This document shows positions 55,679 through 63,739 of a stretch of DNA of 64,000 bases, one piece after another; position 1 is the first letter of the stretch, and each line of letters opens with the position of its first letter. The notes beneath the pieces were generated by a model. The model made no database searches. It saw only the letters and a program-made list of their open reading frames with translations, and had not been told where the DNA came from. Origin of the DNA: Pseudomonas khavaziana (GTDB taxonomy: Bacteria > Pseudomonadota > Gammaproteobacteria > Pseudomonadales > Pseudomonadaceae). Where the stretch lies: positions 248,001 through 312,000 of the forward strand of contig NZ_JAHSTT010000008.1 in NCBI RefSeq assembly GCF_019145205.1, in the 5' to 3' direction. The translations under genes were made by a program, and so were the position numbers.

Positions 55679-57010
55679 ATGAACAAACCTGCGCTGCAAC
55701 AAACCGCCGATGGTTTCTACCTGAACCGCACGCCCTGGTTCGCCTTTATCCTGCTGTGCAGCATCTTTGCACTGTGGGCCGCAGCGGCGAGCATGAACGA
55801 TGTGCTGATCGCCCACTTCAAGAAAGCGTTTTTGCTGAGTGATTTCCAGACGGCCTTTGTGCAGTCGGCGTTTTACCTGGGCTACTTTTTTGTAGCGATT
55901 CCGGCCGCGATGGTGGTTCGTCGTTTCAGCTACAAGAGCACGATCCTGGTGGGCCTGCTGCTGTACATGCTGGGCTGCCTGTTGTTTTTCCCGGCCGCGT
56001 CCACGGCCAAGTACGGCATGTTTCTGCTGGCGCTGTTTGTGATCGCCGCCGGCCTGTCGTTCCTGGAAACCGCCTGCAATACCTACTCGACACTGATGGG
56101 CCCCCGGGAAACCGGGACCCGGCGCTTGAATATCTCGCAGACCTTTCACCCGTTCGGCGCCATGGCCGGGGTGTATGTGGGCAGCTTCGTGATGTTCAAG
56201 GACACCGACGCCACCACTGAACAACTGGCTCAGATGAGCGCTTCCGACGCCGCGGTGCAGCAATTGCAGATGATTCAGTCCACGCTGCTGCCCTACAAGT
56301 GGATGATTGCGGTGCTGGTGCTGATGTTTATTCTCGTCGCGATCACCCGGTTCCCTGCATGCAAGGGCAACAAACCTGCCGACAGCAAGCCGGGCAGCGT
56401 GCGTCAAAGCCTGGGACGACTGTGGCGTAACCCGCGCTTTACCTTTGGCGTATTGGCGCAGTTTCTTTATGTGGGGGCGCAGGTCGGGGTATGGAGCTTC
56501 ACCATTCGCCTGGCCATGCAGATGGGCGGTATGAATGAACGCAGCGCTTCATGGTTTCTGCTGACCACCTTTGCCGCCTACTTTGTCGGCAAGTTGATCG
56601 CCAACCTGTTGATGCGGCGCCTGCACCCCGCCAAGGTACTCGCGATCTACGGGGTGCTGTGTATCGTGCTGCTGGCCTACACCATTCTGGTGCCGAACAT
56701 TTCGGCGGTATATGCAGCGGTCGGCGTGAGTATTTTCCTCGGTCCTTGCTGGCCGACCATCTACGGCCTGACCATCGATGGCCTGGGTGAAGACACCGGC
56801 GTGGGCGGTTCATTGCTGGTGATGAGCATTGTCGGCGGCGGAGTGATCCCCATCTTCCAGGGCCTGTTGTCCGACGCCAGTGGCGGCAACATGCAACTGG
56901 CTTACAGCGTGCCGTTGCTGTGCTTCATTGTGATCGTGATGTATGCACTTAAGTGCATGCGCCAACCCGGCTCCTTACCGGCGGGCGCGACCGGGGCGGT
57001 GGCCTCATGA
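55679..57010 (+). CDS. deoP: Deoxyribose:H+ symporter, FucP-like MFS
   Basis: 443 residues, 12 hydrophobic segments. Sugar-symporter features of the FucP group: YLGYFFVAIPAAMVVRRFSYKS after the second helix, FLETACNTYSTLMGP in the fifth, NISQTFHPFGAMAGV, and C-terminal GGGVIPIFQGLLSD. Genetic position between deoK and deoX identifies it as the deoxyribose permease. Overlaps deoX by 4 bases. Confidence 0.88.
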   Translation: MNKPALQQTADGFYLNRTPWFAFILLCSIFALWAAAASMNDVLIAHFKKAFLLSDFQTAFVQSAFYLGYFFVAIPAAMVVRRFSYKSTILVGLLLYMLGCLLFFPAASTAKYGMFLLALFVIAAGLSFLETACNTYSTLMGPRETGTRRLNISQTFHPFGAMAGVYVGSFVMFKDTDATTEQLAQMSASDAAVQQLQMIQSTLLPYKWMIAVLVLMFILVAITRFPACKGNKPADSKPGSVRQSLGRLWRNPRFTFGVLAQFLYVGAQVGVWSFTIRLAMQMGGMNERSASWFLLTTFAAYFVGKLIANLLMRRLHPAKVLAIYGVLCIVLLAYTILVPNISAVYAAVGVSIFLGPCWPTIYGLTIDGLGEDTGVGGSLLVMSIVGGGVIPIFQGLLSDASGGNMQLAYSVPLLCFIVIVMYALKCMRQPGSLPAGATGAVAS

Positions 57011-58053
57011 AGACACGTATCGCGTTGTACCCTGCGGTGTTTGGCGAGCAGGAGAAAATCCTGCTGCAATCGTCGGCCTTCAAGGTCATTGCCTGGACTT
57101 ACCCGTCCGGTGTGCTGGCCGTGAGCCTTGAGAATAGCCGTGGCCGATTGGTGATACTGCCTTATCAGGGACAGATGATCTGGTCAGCCGTGTTCGACGG
57201 TTGCGACTTGACCATGAGCAACCTGTTTGAGCAACCCCGGCCCAGCCCGACGATTATCGATACGTACGGCTGCTTCATGTTTCACAGTGGTCTGCTGCGC
57301 AACGGCTGTCCGGCACCGGATGACACGCATGCCTTGCACGGCGAAATGCCCTGTGCGCCCATGGAAATGGCCTGGATTGAGGTGGACGAGGGCGTTGTAC
57401 GCCTGGGGGGCTCGTATGAATATGCCAAGGGTTTCGGCGATCGCTACCGGGCAAGCCCCAGCGTGACACTGCGCGCCGATTCGGCCGTGTTCGATATCGA
57501 TATGCAGGTGACGAACCTGGCCGGCAAGCCCATGGACCTGATGTACATGGCCCACATGAACTATGCGTACGTGGATGGCGCGCGGTTTGTCGAGCCTTTG
57601 GGCACGCAGCGCCAGCGTTTGCGCAGCAGCGTGCCGGACCATGTCAAGCCGACGCCGGCATGGAGCGCCTACATGGCGCAGTTGGCCGAGCAGCCTGCGC
57701 AATTGGCCTGCCTCGAGCAGCCGGCCTTGTACGACCCTGAGATCGTGTTTTTCTTCGACGGCGTTGGCACAGACGCCACGGGCCAGGCGCACTTTTTACT
57801 GGATCATCCCAGCGGTGCGGCGTTCTACACCCGCTACCGTCCCGAACAATTCGCCCACGCCGCCCGCTGGATCCTGCACACGCCGGATCAGCAAGTGGCG
57901 GCGTTCGTGTTGCCGTCCACCTGCGAACCCGAGGGCTATAACGCCGAGAAAGCCAAAGGCCACGTACGTGTGCTGGCGGCCGGAGCCAACGTTTCGTTCA
58001 GTGTCAGCACCGGTTATTTGAGTGCGCAGGAACGGCAACGGTTGCTGGATTAA
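57007..58053 (+). CDS. deoX: DeoX-like aldose-epimerase-fold protein (DUF4432 type)
   Basis: 348 residues. Galactose-mutarotase-like beta-sandwich features: GRLVILPYQGQMIWSAVFDG near the start, HGEMPCAPMEMAW, and MAHMNYAYVDG in the middle. Third gene of the Salmonella-type deoQKPX set, where its exact role is undefined; sugar mutarotation before phosphorylation is a reasonable guess. Its stop overlaps the convergent deoQ stop (TTAA, 58050-58053). Confidence 0.8.
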   Translation: MKTRIALYPAVFGEQEKILLQSSAFKVIAWTYPSGVLAVSLENSRGRLVILPYQGQMIWSAVFDGCDLTMSNLFEQPRPSPTIIDTYGCFMFHSGLLRNGCPAPDDTHALHGEMPCAPMEMAWIEVDEGVVRLGGSYEYAKGFGDRYRASPSVTLRADSAVFDIDMQVTNLAGKPMDLMYMAHMNYAYVDGARFVEPLGTQRQRLRSSVPDHVKPTPAWSAYMAQLAEQPAQLACLEQPALYDPEIVFFFDGVGTDATGQAHFLLDHPSGAAFYTRYRPEQFAHAARWILHTPDQQVAAFVLPSTCEPEGYNAEKAKGHVRVLAAGANVSFSVSTGYLSAQERQRLLD

Positions 58054-58808
58054 ACCAGCAACTGCGCGCCATTGGCCTGGATGACGTCTTTATAGCTGCG
58101 GGGGATTTTCTTGTCGCTGACCACGTACTGAAAGTCTTCCAGGGCGGCGAAGTGCGCGGTGCGCACCGTGTCGAACTTACTGAAATCGGCAAGCAACACG
58201 CGTTGCTGAGCCTGGCGCATGACCTTTTGCTTGACCTCGACTTCATTGAAGTTGAAGCACGTTACGCCGAACGCCTGGCTGACGCCGGCGGCAGTCACAA
58301 AGGCCCACGTCAGGCGCACGCTGTCGAGGATGCTGCTCTCGGCGCTGCTTTCAAAAACCTGGTTCTTGCGGTGAAAGGTGCCGCCGCACAACACGATGTG
58401 GCAATTGGGCTTGTTCTGCAGTTTGAGCAGCACGTTCAAGGAGCTGCACACCGCAGTGAATTCCAGCGCATCAGGGATGAAATCAACCACAAAAGGCGAG
58501 GTGGTGCCACAGTCGAAAAATACCGTATCACCGGCCTGGATCAACGCGGCGGCGAGTTTACCGATGCGGCGTTTTTCCTCGACGTGGCGGGTGTCCTGCT
58601 CGACCACACGGTAATCGCCGCTGTCATTGCCGATGCGGGTGATATAGCCCCCCAGCAGCCGCAGGTGATCGCTGAAGTGGTTGAGATCGCGGCGCAGGGT
58701 CATCTCGGACACGTCCAGCAGTGCCGCCATTTCCTTCAGGTGAATGGCGTTCTGGTCTTGCAGGGCTTGTTGGATAAGCTTCAATCGCTCGGCTTTTCTA
58801 CTGTCCAC
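58050..58808 (-). CDS. deoQ: DeoR-family repressor of deoxyribose catabolism
   Basis: 252 residues from GTG 58808. N-terminal helix-turn-helix (RLKLIQQALQDQNAIHLKEMAALLDVSEMTLRRDL in outline) and C-terminal DeoR sensor domain with DTVFFDCGTTSPFVVDFI, the phosphosugar-binding loop. Lies between deoX and deoC. Two operator-like palindromes lie 26-62 bases upstream of its start, suggesting autoregulation together with deoC, and one lies before deoK. Confidence 0.88.
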   Translation of the reverse strand: MDSRKAERLKLIQQALQDQNAIHLKEMAALLDVSEMTLRRDLNHFSDHLRLLGGYITRIGNDSGDYRVVEQDTRHVEEKRRIGKLAAALIQAGDTVFFDCGTTSPFVVDFIPDALEFTAVCSSLNVLLKLQNKPNCHIVLCGGTFHRKNQVFESSAESSILDSVRLTWAFVTAAGVSQAFGVTCFNFNEVEVKQKVMRQAQQRVLLADFSKFDTVRTAHFAALEDFQYVVSDKKIPRSYKDVIQANGAQLLV

Positions 58809-58833
58809 GAGTATTCCAGGGCTTGATTGTTGG

Positions 58834-58870
58834 TGTTAAATAAGTAACATTAATTGTTATTATTGTAACG
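58834..58870. promoter_or_regulatory. Two tandem probable DeoQ operators in the deoQ-deoC spacer
   Basis: TGTTAAATAAGTAACA (58834-58849) and TGTTATTATTGTAACG (58855-58870). Both fit TGTTA-N6-TAACR; the centres are 21 bases apart, about two helix turns, so two dimers could bind the same face. They resemble the perfect palindrome upstream of deoK. Confidence 0.75.
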
Positions 58871-58936
58871 AATTAACGTGGGCACTATCACAAGCGCCTC
58901 ACAATCATTGGCAACATACAGGCAAGGGCCCATTAA

Positions 58937-59620
58937 ATGAACAGTCTCCCACCCGCCGCATTGGCCAAGTACATCGATCACACCTTGCTGGCGCCCGACG
59001 CCTCCCGTGCACAGATCCGCACCTTGTGCGAGGAAGCCCGCGAACATGGCTTTTATTCGGTGTGCCTCAATTCCGCACAGGTGCCTTACGCCGCTTCGTG
59101 CCTGACCGACGACAGGGTGGTGATTTGCGCCGTGGTCGGCTTTCCACTGGGCGCCGGCCTGAGTAATACCAAGGCGTTCGAAGCCCAACAAGCGATTGCC
59201 GCCGGGGCAGGGGAGATCGACATGGTGCTCAATATCGGCTGGTTGAAGGACGGGCTGCTGGACGCCGTGCGCGAAGACATCGCTCTGGTCCAACAGGCCT
59301 GCGGCGCCGTGCCGTTGAAGGTCATCCTGGAAACCTGCCTGCTCGATGACAAGCAGAAGGTCCAGGCCTGCGAGATCTGCCGTGATCTGGGTGTGGCCTT
59401 CGTCAAGACGTCCACCGGATTCAGCCGAAGCGGGGCTACGGTTGAAGACGTAGCACTGATGCGCAGAACTGTGGGAGCTGGGGTTGGGGTAAAGGCATCC
59501 GGCGGCGTGCGCGATTATCCGACGGCATTGAAGATGATTGAAGCCGGGGCAACACGCTTGGGCAGCAGCTCTGGGATTGCGATTGTGGGCGGGGCAATGA
59601 CGGCGGCGAGTGGTTATTGA
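58937..59620 (+). CDS. deoC: Deoxyribose-phosphate aldolase
   Basis: 227 residues, full length. Schiff-base Lys157 in FVKTSTGFS, proton-relay Lys186 in VGVKASGGVRD, and Asp95 in EIDMVLNIGWL. Splits deoxyribose 5-phosphate to acetaldehyde and glyceraldehyde 3-phosphate, the last step for the deoK product. Separate promoter, divergent from deoQ with shared operators. Confidence 0.94.
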   Translation: MNSLPPAALAKYIDHTLLAPDASRAQIRTLCEEAREHGFYSVCLNSAQVPYAASCLTDDRVVICAVVGFPLGAGLSNTKAFEAQQAIAAGAGEIDMVLNIGWLKDGLLDAVREDIALVQQACGAVPLKVILETCLLDDKQKVQACEICRDLGVAFVKTSTGFSRSGATVEDVALMRRTVGAGVGVKASGGVRDYPTALKMIEAGATRLGSSSGIAIVGGAMTAASGY

Positions 59621-59652
59621 GATTTTTTGTCAGAGTGATAAAGCTGCACATA

Positions 59653-59688
59653 TATAACTCAACTAAATAGTCATTTAGTCGAGTTATA
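59653..59688. repeat. 36-base AT-rich near-perfect inverted repeat
   Basis: TATAACTCAACTAAA (59653-59667) pairs with TTTAGTCGAGTTATA (59674-59688), one mismatch in 15, 6-base centre. It follows deoC by 32 bases. No T-run follows, so it is either a poor terminator or a protein-binding site. It lies about 710 bases from dif. Confidence 0.65.
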
Positions 59689-59789
59689 GGCATTAGTTAT
59701 ATTACCGGGGCTGAGCCAGCTCATCTTTTACGCTAGTGTGGGTACATGCACGAGACTTAACATTTGAGCATCATAAAGGGACGGTCCAT

Positions 59790-60266
59790 ATGCGGGGAAG
59801 GCTTACGTCAGGTCTATGGGTGGCATGTTTCGTGACCAGTGCCACAGTGCTGGCGGATGAACTGCCGCGTAGCGAGCAGATAAAAGCTTTCCGCGCTGCT
59901 GGATTTAACCAAGAGACGTCGGAGTGCGAAATCGCGACAACAGGGAGCTACACGCCGGTAACCATGGAGTTGATTGAGGACCTGAACGGTGACAGTCGGC
60001 CGGACGCGTTGATTACCGAAGGCAGCACTGACTGTTACGGGCAAGCGGGTACCGGATTTTACCTAGTCAGCCAGCAGCCTGACGGTGACTGGAAACTCAT
60101 GCTCAATGAAAGCGGCGTCGCTGAGTTTCTTGCAAGCAAAGGCAGTAATGGTTGGCCTGATGTCGAAGTCGGCGGCCCGGGCTTTTGTTTCCCAGTACTG
60201 CGTTATGACGGGCAACGTTATCGATTTCACCACAGCGTTGGTGAACAGTGTGATGACTCGCCGTAA
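59790..60266 (+). CDS. Small secreted protein with a Ca-binding-like loop
   Basis: 158 residues from ATG 59790 (AAAGGGAC 9 bases upstream). Signal peptide MRGRLTSGLWVACFVTSATVLA in outline, cleavage before DELP. The mature part has DLNGDSRPDALITEG, an FG-GAP/EF-type Asp-rich loop, and six Cys likely in disulfides. I do not recognise a named family. Similar in plan to the 270-residue secreted protein at 48122. Confidence 0.65.
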   Translation: MRGRLTSGLWVACFVTSATVLADELPRSEQIKAFRAAGFNQETSECEIATTGSYTPVTMELIEDLNGDSRPDALITEGSTDCYGQAGTGFYLVSQQPDGDWKLMLNESGVAEFLASKGSNGWPDVEVGGPGFCFPVLRYDGQRYRFHHSVGEQCDDSP

Positions 60267-60946
60267 ATCCGATGGCCAAGGGTCAAACGCAGACAGCTCA
60301 GCGAGGCGGCGATGGCTGCTTTGAATCTTGGGCACGGTGGTCTGGGTCGCTTAGTGAAATGCGACGAGCAGAGCCCCTGAAGGACGATTCAATTGGTTCG
60401 CATAATGTATATTATGTTAAATTGGATATTGTGAAGGAACCCCGTCACTCGCCCCCTGATGTTTCTGTAAGTATCTGCAGTTCAATGGATCATCAGTGAT
60501 GCGTCACAAAAGCAGTGATATCTAGTTCGATCACCTATGCAGATCAGGCACAGATGGCCGACCTGGTTTTTCCTCACCATGCTCTACAGGATGCAAGATT
60601 AATTGCCGACACTGGTCACGGCGCGAATGCTGCTGCCCGAAGACCGCACTCGGCTCGTCATGGAAGCCCAGGATAAAGGCGTACGCAGCAGGCCTTGAGC
60701 GCGCGCCTTTTGAGAGCGCGGAGAAACAACGCAAAGGGTATCAATAGCAGGCGGGTTCAATCACACCCGGCTGAGCTGAGCCGATCCAGCATGATATTGC
60801 GGGAGCTGTCGAAGACGGTATTCGATCAGGCAGCCCGAATCTCATTGAATTACCGATCATGCCCAGATGAACAGGGAGCTTGCCCCGTTGGGGGCATAGC
60901 CGCCCTCGCCTTCAGGCTGCTCCAGATACACATCAACGTTTAGCAC
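60267..60946. other. Gene-free terminus spacer containing dif
   Basis: 680 bases with no supported gene: the few open frames lack ribosome-binding sites and family features. The only clear element is dif (60395-60422). A block GGGAGCTTGCCCCGTTGGGGG near 60880 looks like a decayed REP. A possible protein remnant on the minus strand (60531-60734) is not recognisable. Confidence 0.6.
60395..60422 (+). other. dif: dif, chromosome dimer resolution site for XerC/XerD
   Basis: 28 bases in canonical layout: XerC arm GGTTCGCATAA (60395-60405), 6-base centre TGTATA (60406-60411), XerD arm TTATGTTAAAT (60412-60422). It differs from the E. coli dif site as I recall it at a single base in the XerC arm (T for G at 60398). 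XerCD recombine here under FtsK control at the last stage of chromosome segregation. Only one copy was seen, so no integrated dif-using phage is apparent. Confidence 0.92.
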
Positions 60947-61378
60947 TCACGCCGATTGCCCAAGCAAGAGCAGTGTCTTGCGGTCCGGCTCACCTGAATA
61001 AAACTGCTCGAGCGCCTGCTGATACACAGCGGGGTCGGACGGGACACTCTTGAACAGCGTAAGACAGGAGCGAAATTTCAGGTCATCGGGCGAGCCGAAT
61101 ATCTGCTCGGCACTCACCCCTCGGTGCTGCAAAACGGCCGCGACGCACGCCTCCAGTCGTGGCCCTAGCAACTCGTGCTCGAGGTAGGCACGAGCCTCGG
61201 CAAGGCCGGTAATCGCGAAGCGTCCGGCCATATCGGAGCGACCCAGCCCCTGCAATTGCGGGAAGACGAACCACATCCAATGGCTCGTCTTGCGGCCCGC
61301 GCGCAGCTCGTCCATGACTCGACTGAACACCGGGCGCTGAGCCTCGACGAAACGGGACAGATTGAACGTATCCTGCAT
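60947..61378 (-). CDS. DUF1810-family protein
   Basis: 143 residues, matching the family length. Typical blocks are FVEAQRPVFSRVMDELRAGRKTSHWMWFVFPQ in outline, LLGPRLEACVAAVL and FGSPDDLKFRSCLTLF. Function of the family is unknown. ATG 61378 has AGGAG 9 bases upstream and lies 12 bases after the histidine kinase stop, so it is probably the third gene of the two-component operon. Confidence 0.88.
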   Translation of the reverse strand: MQDTFNLSRFVEAQRPVFSRVMDELRAGRKTSHWMWFVFPQLQGLGRSDMAGRFAITGLAEARAYLEHELLGPRLEACVAAVLQHRGVSAEQIFGSPDDLKFRSCLTLFKSVPSDPAVYQQALEQFYSGEPDRKTLLLLGQSA

Positions 61379-61390
61379 AATTGGCTGCTC

Positions 61391-62698
61391 CTACGATAAG
61401 CGTGTCGGCAATCTCAGTTCAGCGCACAGTCCGCCGCCTTCGCGATTTCTCAAGGTCAGGGTGCCGCCGAGGGCTTGTGCCAGTTGCTGGGCGATAGCCA
61501 GGCCCAGGCCCGTGCCGCCGGTGCTGCGGTTGCGCGAATTTTCCACGCGGTAAAATGGCTCAACCACACGGGCCAGCTCCTCTTCGGCGATGCCGGGACC
61601 ACGATCCATCACGGTCACCGAGAGGCTGTCGCCGTCCTTCGATTCGACCTGCAGCTGCGCTGCACCGGCGAATTTGAGCGCGTTATCCGTGAGGTTTACC
61701 AGCACTCGGCGCAGCGCTTGGGGCCGCGTGTGAATCACCGCGGCGCTTTTGCCGCTGAGCTGCACGTCCTTGCCCATGTCCTGGTAGTCGAACACGAGGC
61801 TGTCGAGGAATGAATCAAGATCGGTACAGCGGCTTTCCTCGGTGGCGCCATGCACGCTGCGGGCATAGGCAACGCCTTCACGCACCAGATGCTCCATCTC
61901 GCCGAGGTCATTCCACAATTTGTCTTTGTCGCCGCACTCATCCATCAATTCGGCACGCAGCTTCATGCGCGTGATCGGGGTTTGCAGGTCGTGGGAAATC
62001 GCCGCCAGCAGTTGCATGCGCTCTTTCAGATAGGCCGCAATGCGCGCCTGCATGGCATTAAAGGCGATGGCAGCGTGTGCGACTTCGGTCGGGCCTTGTT
62101 CATCCAGATGCACCGGGTGAGTGTTGGGATCAAGGTTTTCCACGGCCTGGGCCAGCCGGGTCAGCGGGCGTATGGCAATACGCACAGCCAGCCACGCGCA
62201 TAGAATCATCAGGGCCAACTGGCCCAGCAAAACCACCGGCAGCCACGGCGACAACGGCACCATCGAGGGGCGCACGTCGATGGTCACCGGGCTGCCGTCG
62301 GCCAGTTTCAGATGGACCTGGAAATGTTTGATAGGCCCGGGAATGTCTGTCACGGTCATCGGGTAATCCTTGCCGATGGCCTCCTTGATCGAGGTCACTG
62401 CAATCGGCGTGTCACGCAGAGCGACGCCTGGCGAGCCTTCATCGAGCAAATAGCGGTAATTGCGTCGATCCAGTTGTTTCAACCAACTCATGCGTTCCTC
62501 GGCGGGCAAGCGGTCAAGGATGGCAATGGACGTTGACACATCGGTTTCCAGATTACCGAGCATGGTGTTCTTCGCGGTTTCAAAACGCTCGTAATACTGC
62601 ACGCCGAAGGACAAGGCCTGCGCCAGGGTCAGCCCTACCAGAAAGATCAGCGCCAGCCGCGAGACGAGGGTTCGAGGCCAATGCAGCGCAGGCTTCAT
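61391..62698 (-). CDS. Sensor histidine kinase
   Basis: 435 residues, EnvZ-like layout. TM1 about 12-33, periplasmic sensor about 34-150, TM2 about 152-172, HAMP, H-box with His236 (LAAISHDLQTPITRM), N-box LVNLTDNALKFA, and G-boxes DRGPGIAEEEL and GGTGLGLAIAQQL. Its ATG overlaps the regulator stop (ATGA). Signal unknown. Confidence 0.92.
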   Translation of the reverse strand: MKPALHWPRTLVSRLALIFLVGLTLAQALSFGVQYYERFETAKNTMLGNLETDVSTSIAILDRLPAEERMSWLKQLDRRNYRYLLDEGSPGVALRDTPIAVTSIKEAIGKDYPMTVTDIPGPIKHFQVHLKLADGSPVTIDVRPSMVPLSPWLPVVLLGQLALMILCAWLAVRIAIRPLTRLAQAVENLDPNTHPVHLDEQGPTEVAHAAIAFNAMQARIAAYLKERMQLLAAISHDLQTPITRMKLRAELMDECGDKDKLWNDLGEMEHLVREGVAYARSVHGATEESRCTDLDSFLDSLVFDYQDMGKDVQLSGKSAAVIHTRPQALRRVLVNLTDNALKFAGAAQLQVESKDGDSLSVTVMDRGPGIAEEELARVVEPFYRVENSRNRSTGGTGLGLAIAQQLAQALGGTLTLRNREGGGLCAELRLPTRLS

Positions 62699-63435
62699 GC
62701 CGGAGCTCCAAGCACTTGCACCGGAAGCGAGAAGACATACCCTTCGCTGCGCACGGTCTTGATGTAAGCCGGCTCCCGGGCATCGTCAAGCAGGCGTTGG
62801 CGCAGGCGGCTGACCAGCAGATCAATGGAACGGTCGAACAGGTCGGCGTCACGGCCCTGGGTCAGGTTGAGCAACTGGTCGCGATTGAGTACCCGTTGCG
62901 GATGGTCGAGGAACACCCGCAGCAGGCGATATTCAGCGCCGCTGAGGGCGACCATGGTGCCGTCTTCATCAAGCAGATGACGGGCGGATGTGTCCAGGCG
63001 CCAGCGCCCGAACTCCAGCAACCTTCCGGTTTCGGTAACGACCAGGTTGGGCGGCAGCATGCGCGTACGGCGCAGCACAGCGTTGATGCGCGCCAGCAGT
63101 TCGCGGGCTGCGAACGGCTTGACCAGGTAATCGTCGGCGCCCATTTCCAAGCCGATGATGCGATCGGTTTCATCGTTGCGGGCGGTCAGCATCAGCACCG
63201 GTGTGGCCTTGTGTTTACCGGCGCGAATATCGCGGCAGAGCACCAGGCCATCGTCGCCGGGCATCATGATATCCAGCACGATCAGGTCCACCGGCGTGGA
63301 CTCGAGAAACGAGCGCATCTGGCGGCCATCCGCAACCACGGTCGTGCGCAGGCCGTTCTTCTTCAGGTAGTTGCCTACCATCTCTCGAATCTCACGGTCA
63401 TCGTCCACGATGAGGATGTGATCAACGTGTTCCAT
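62695..63435 (-). CDS. OmpR-family response regulator
   Basis: 246 residues from ATG 63435 (GAGG 9 bases upstream). Receiver domain with acidic pocket IVDDDRE, phosphorylated Asp55 (LIVLDIMMPG), Thr in LMLTARND and Lys in YLVKPF; C-terminal winged helix (RSIDLLVSRLRQRL, YIKTVRSEGYVF). First gene of a regulator-kinase-DUF1810 operon. The upstream spacer carries two identical-geometry dyads that may be its own binding sites. Confidence 0.92.
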   Translation of the reverse strand: MEHVDHILIVDDDREIREMVGNYLKKNGLRTTVVADGRQMRSFLESTPVDLIVLDIMMPGDDGLVLCRDIRAGKHKATPVLMLTARNDETDRIIGLEMGADDYLVKPFAARELLARINAVLRRTRMLPPNLVVTETGRLLEFGRWRLDTSARHLLDEDGTMVALSGAEYRLLRVFLDHPQRVLNRDQLLNLTQGRDADLFDRSIDLLVSRLRQRLLDDAREPAYIKTVRSEGYVFSLPVQVLGAPA

Positions 63436-63503
63436 GGGCCAAGCCTCTGTCAATGGGAATTGCGGCTCAGTCTATAGAGACTGAGTCCGTTCGCCCGCGG
63501 CGG

Positions 63504-63607
63504 TTTGTATTGCAGTGTATCTGCTCTGGCGAAGGATACATGCAGAGGTAAAAACAACAATTTCCGGGGTTTTGTATGGCTGTGTATCGGGACGGGGTCT
63601 TGATACG
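63504..63607. promoter_or_regulatory. Repeated dyad in the divergent promoter region
   Basis: Two direct repeats, TTTGTATTGCAGTGTATC (63504-63521) and TTTGTATGGCTGTGTATC (63571-63588), 67 bases apart. Each ends in the left half of a dyad TGTATC-N13-GATAC: 63516-63540 (right half GATACA) and 63583-63607 (GATACG). They sit between the response regulator and the DUF2790 gene, so one protein could control both directions. Confidence 0.7.
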
Positions 63608-63739
63608 AACCGATTTATCCGAGCCTGTTTTTGACACAGACGAGATACCTCGCGGGCTTCTAATGAGCCATATCGAGGCCAACCCAAGCGCCTCGGCTCA
63701 ACTGAACGACCCAACCATTGAAGCCTTGAGGAAACGACC

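Noticed and set aside
60395..60422. loxP-like or transposon resolution site
   Set aside because: The ATAATGTAT core resembles such sites, but both arms and the 6-base centre fit dif and no recombinase or transposon genes flank it.
60531..60734. Small minus-strand gene right of dif
   Set aside because: No recognisable domain or ribosome-binding site, Arg/Pro-rich, and it lies in apparently degraded sequence.
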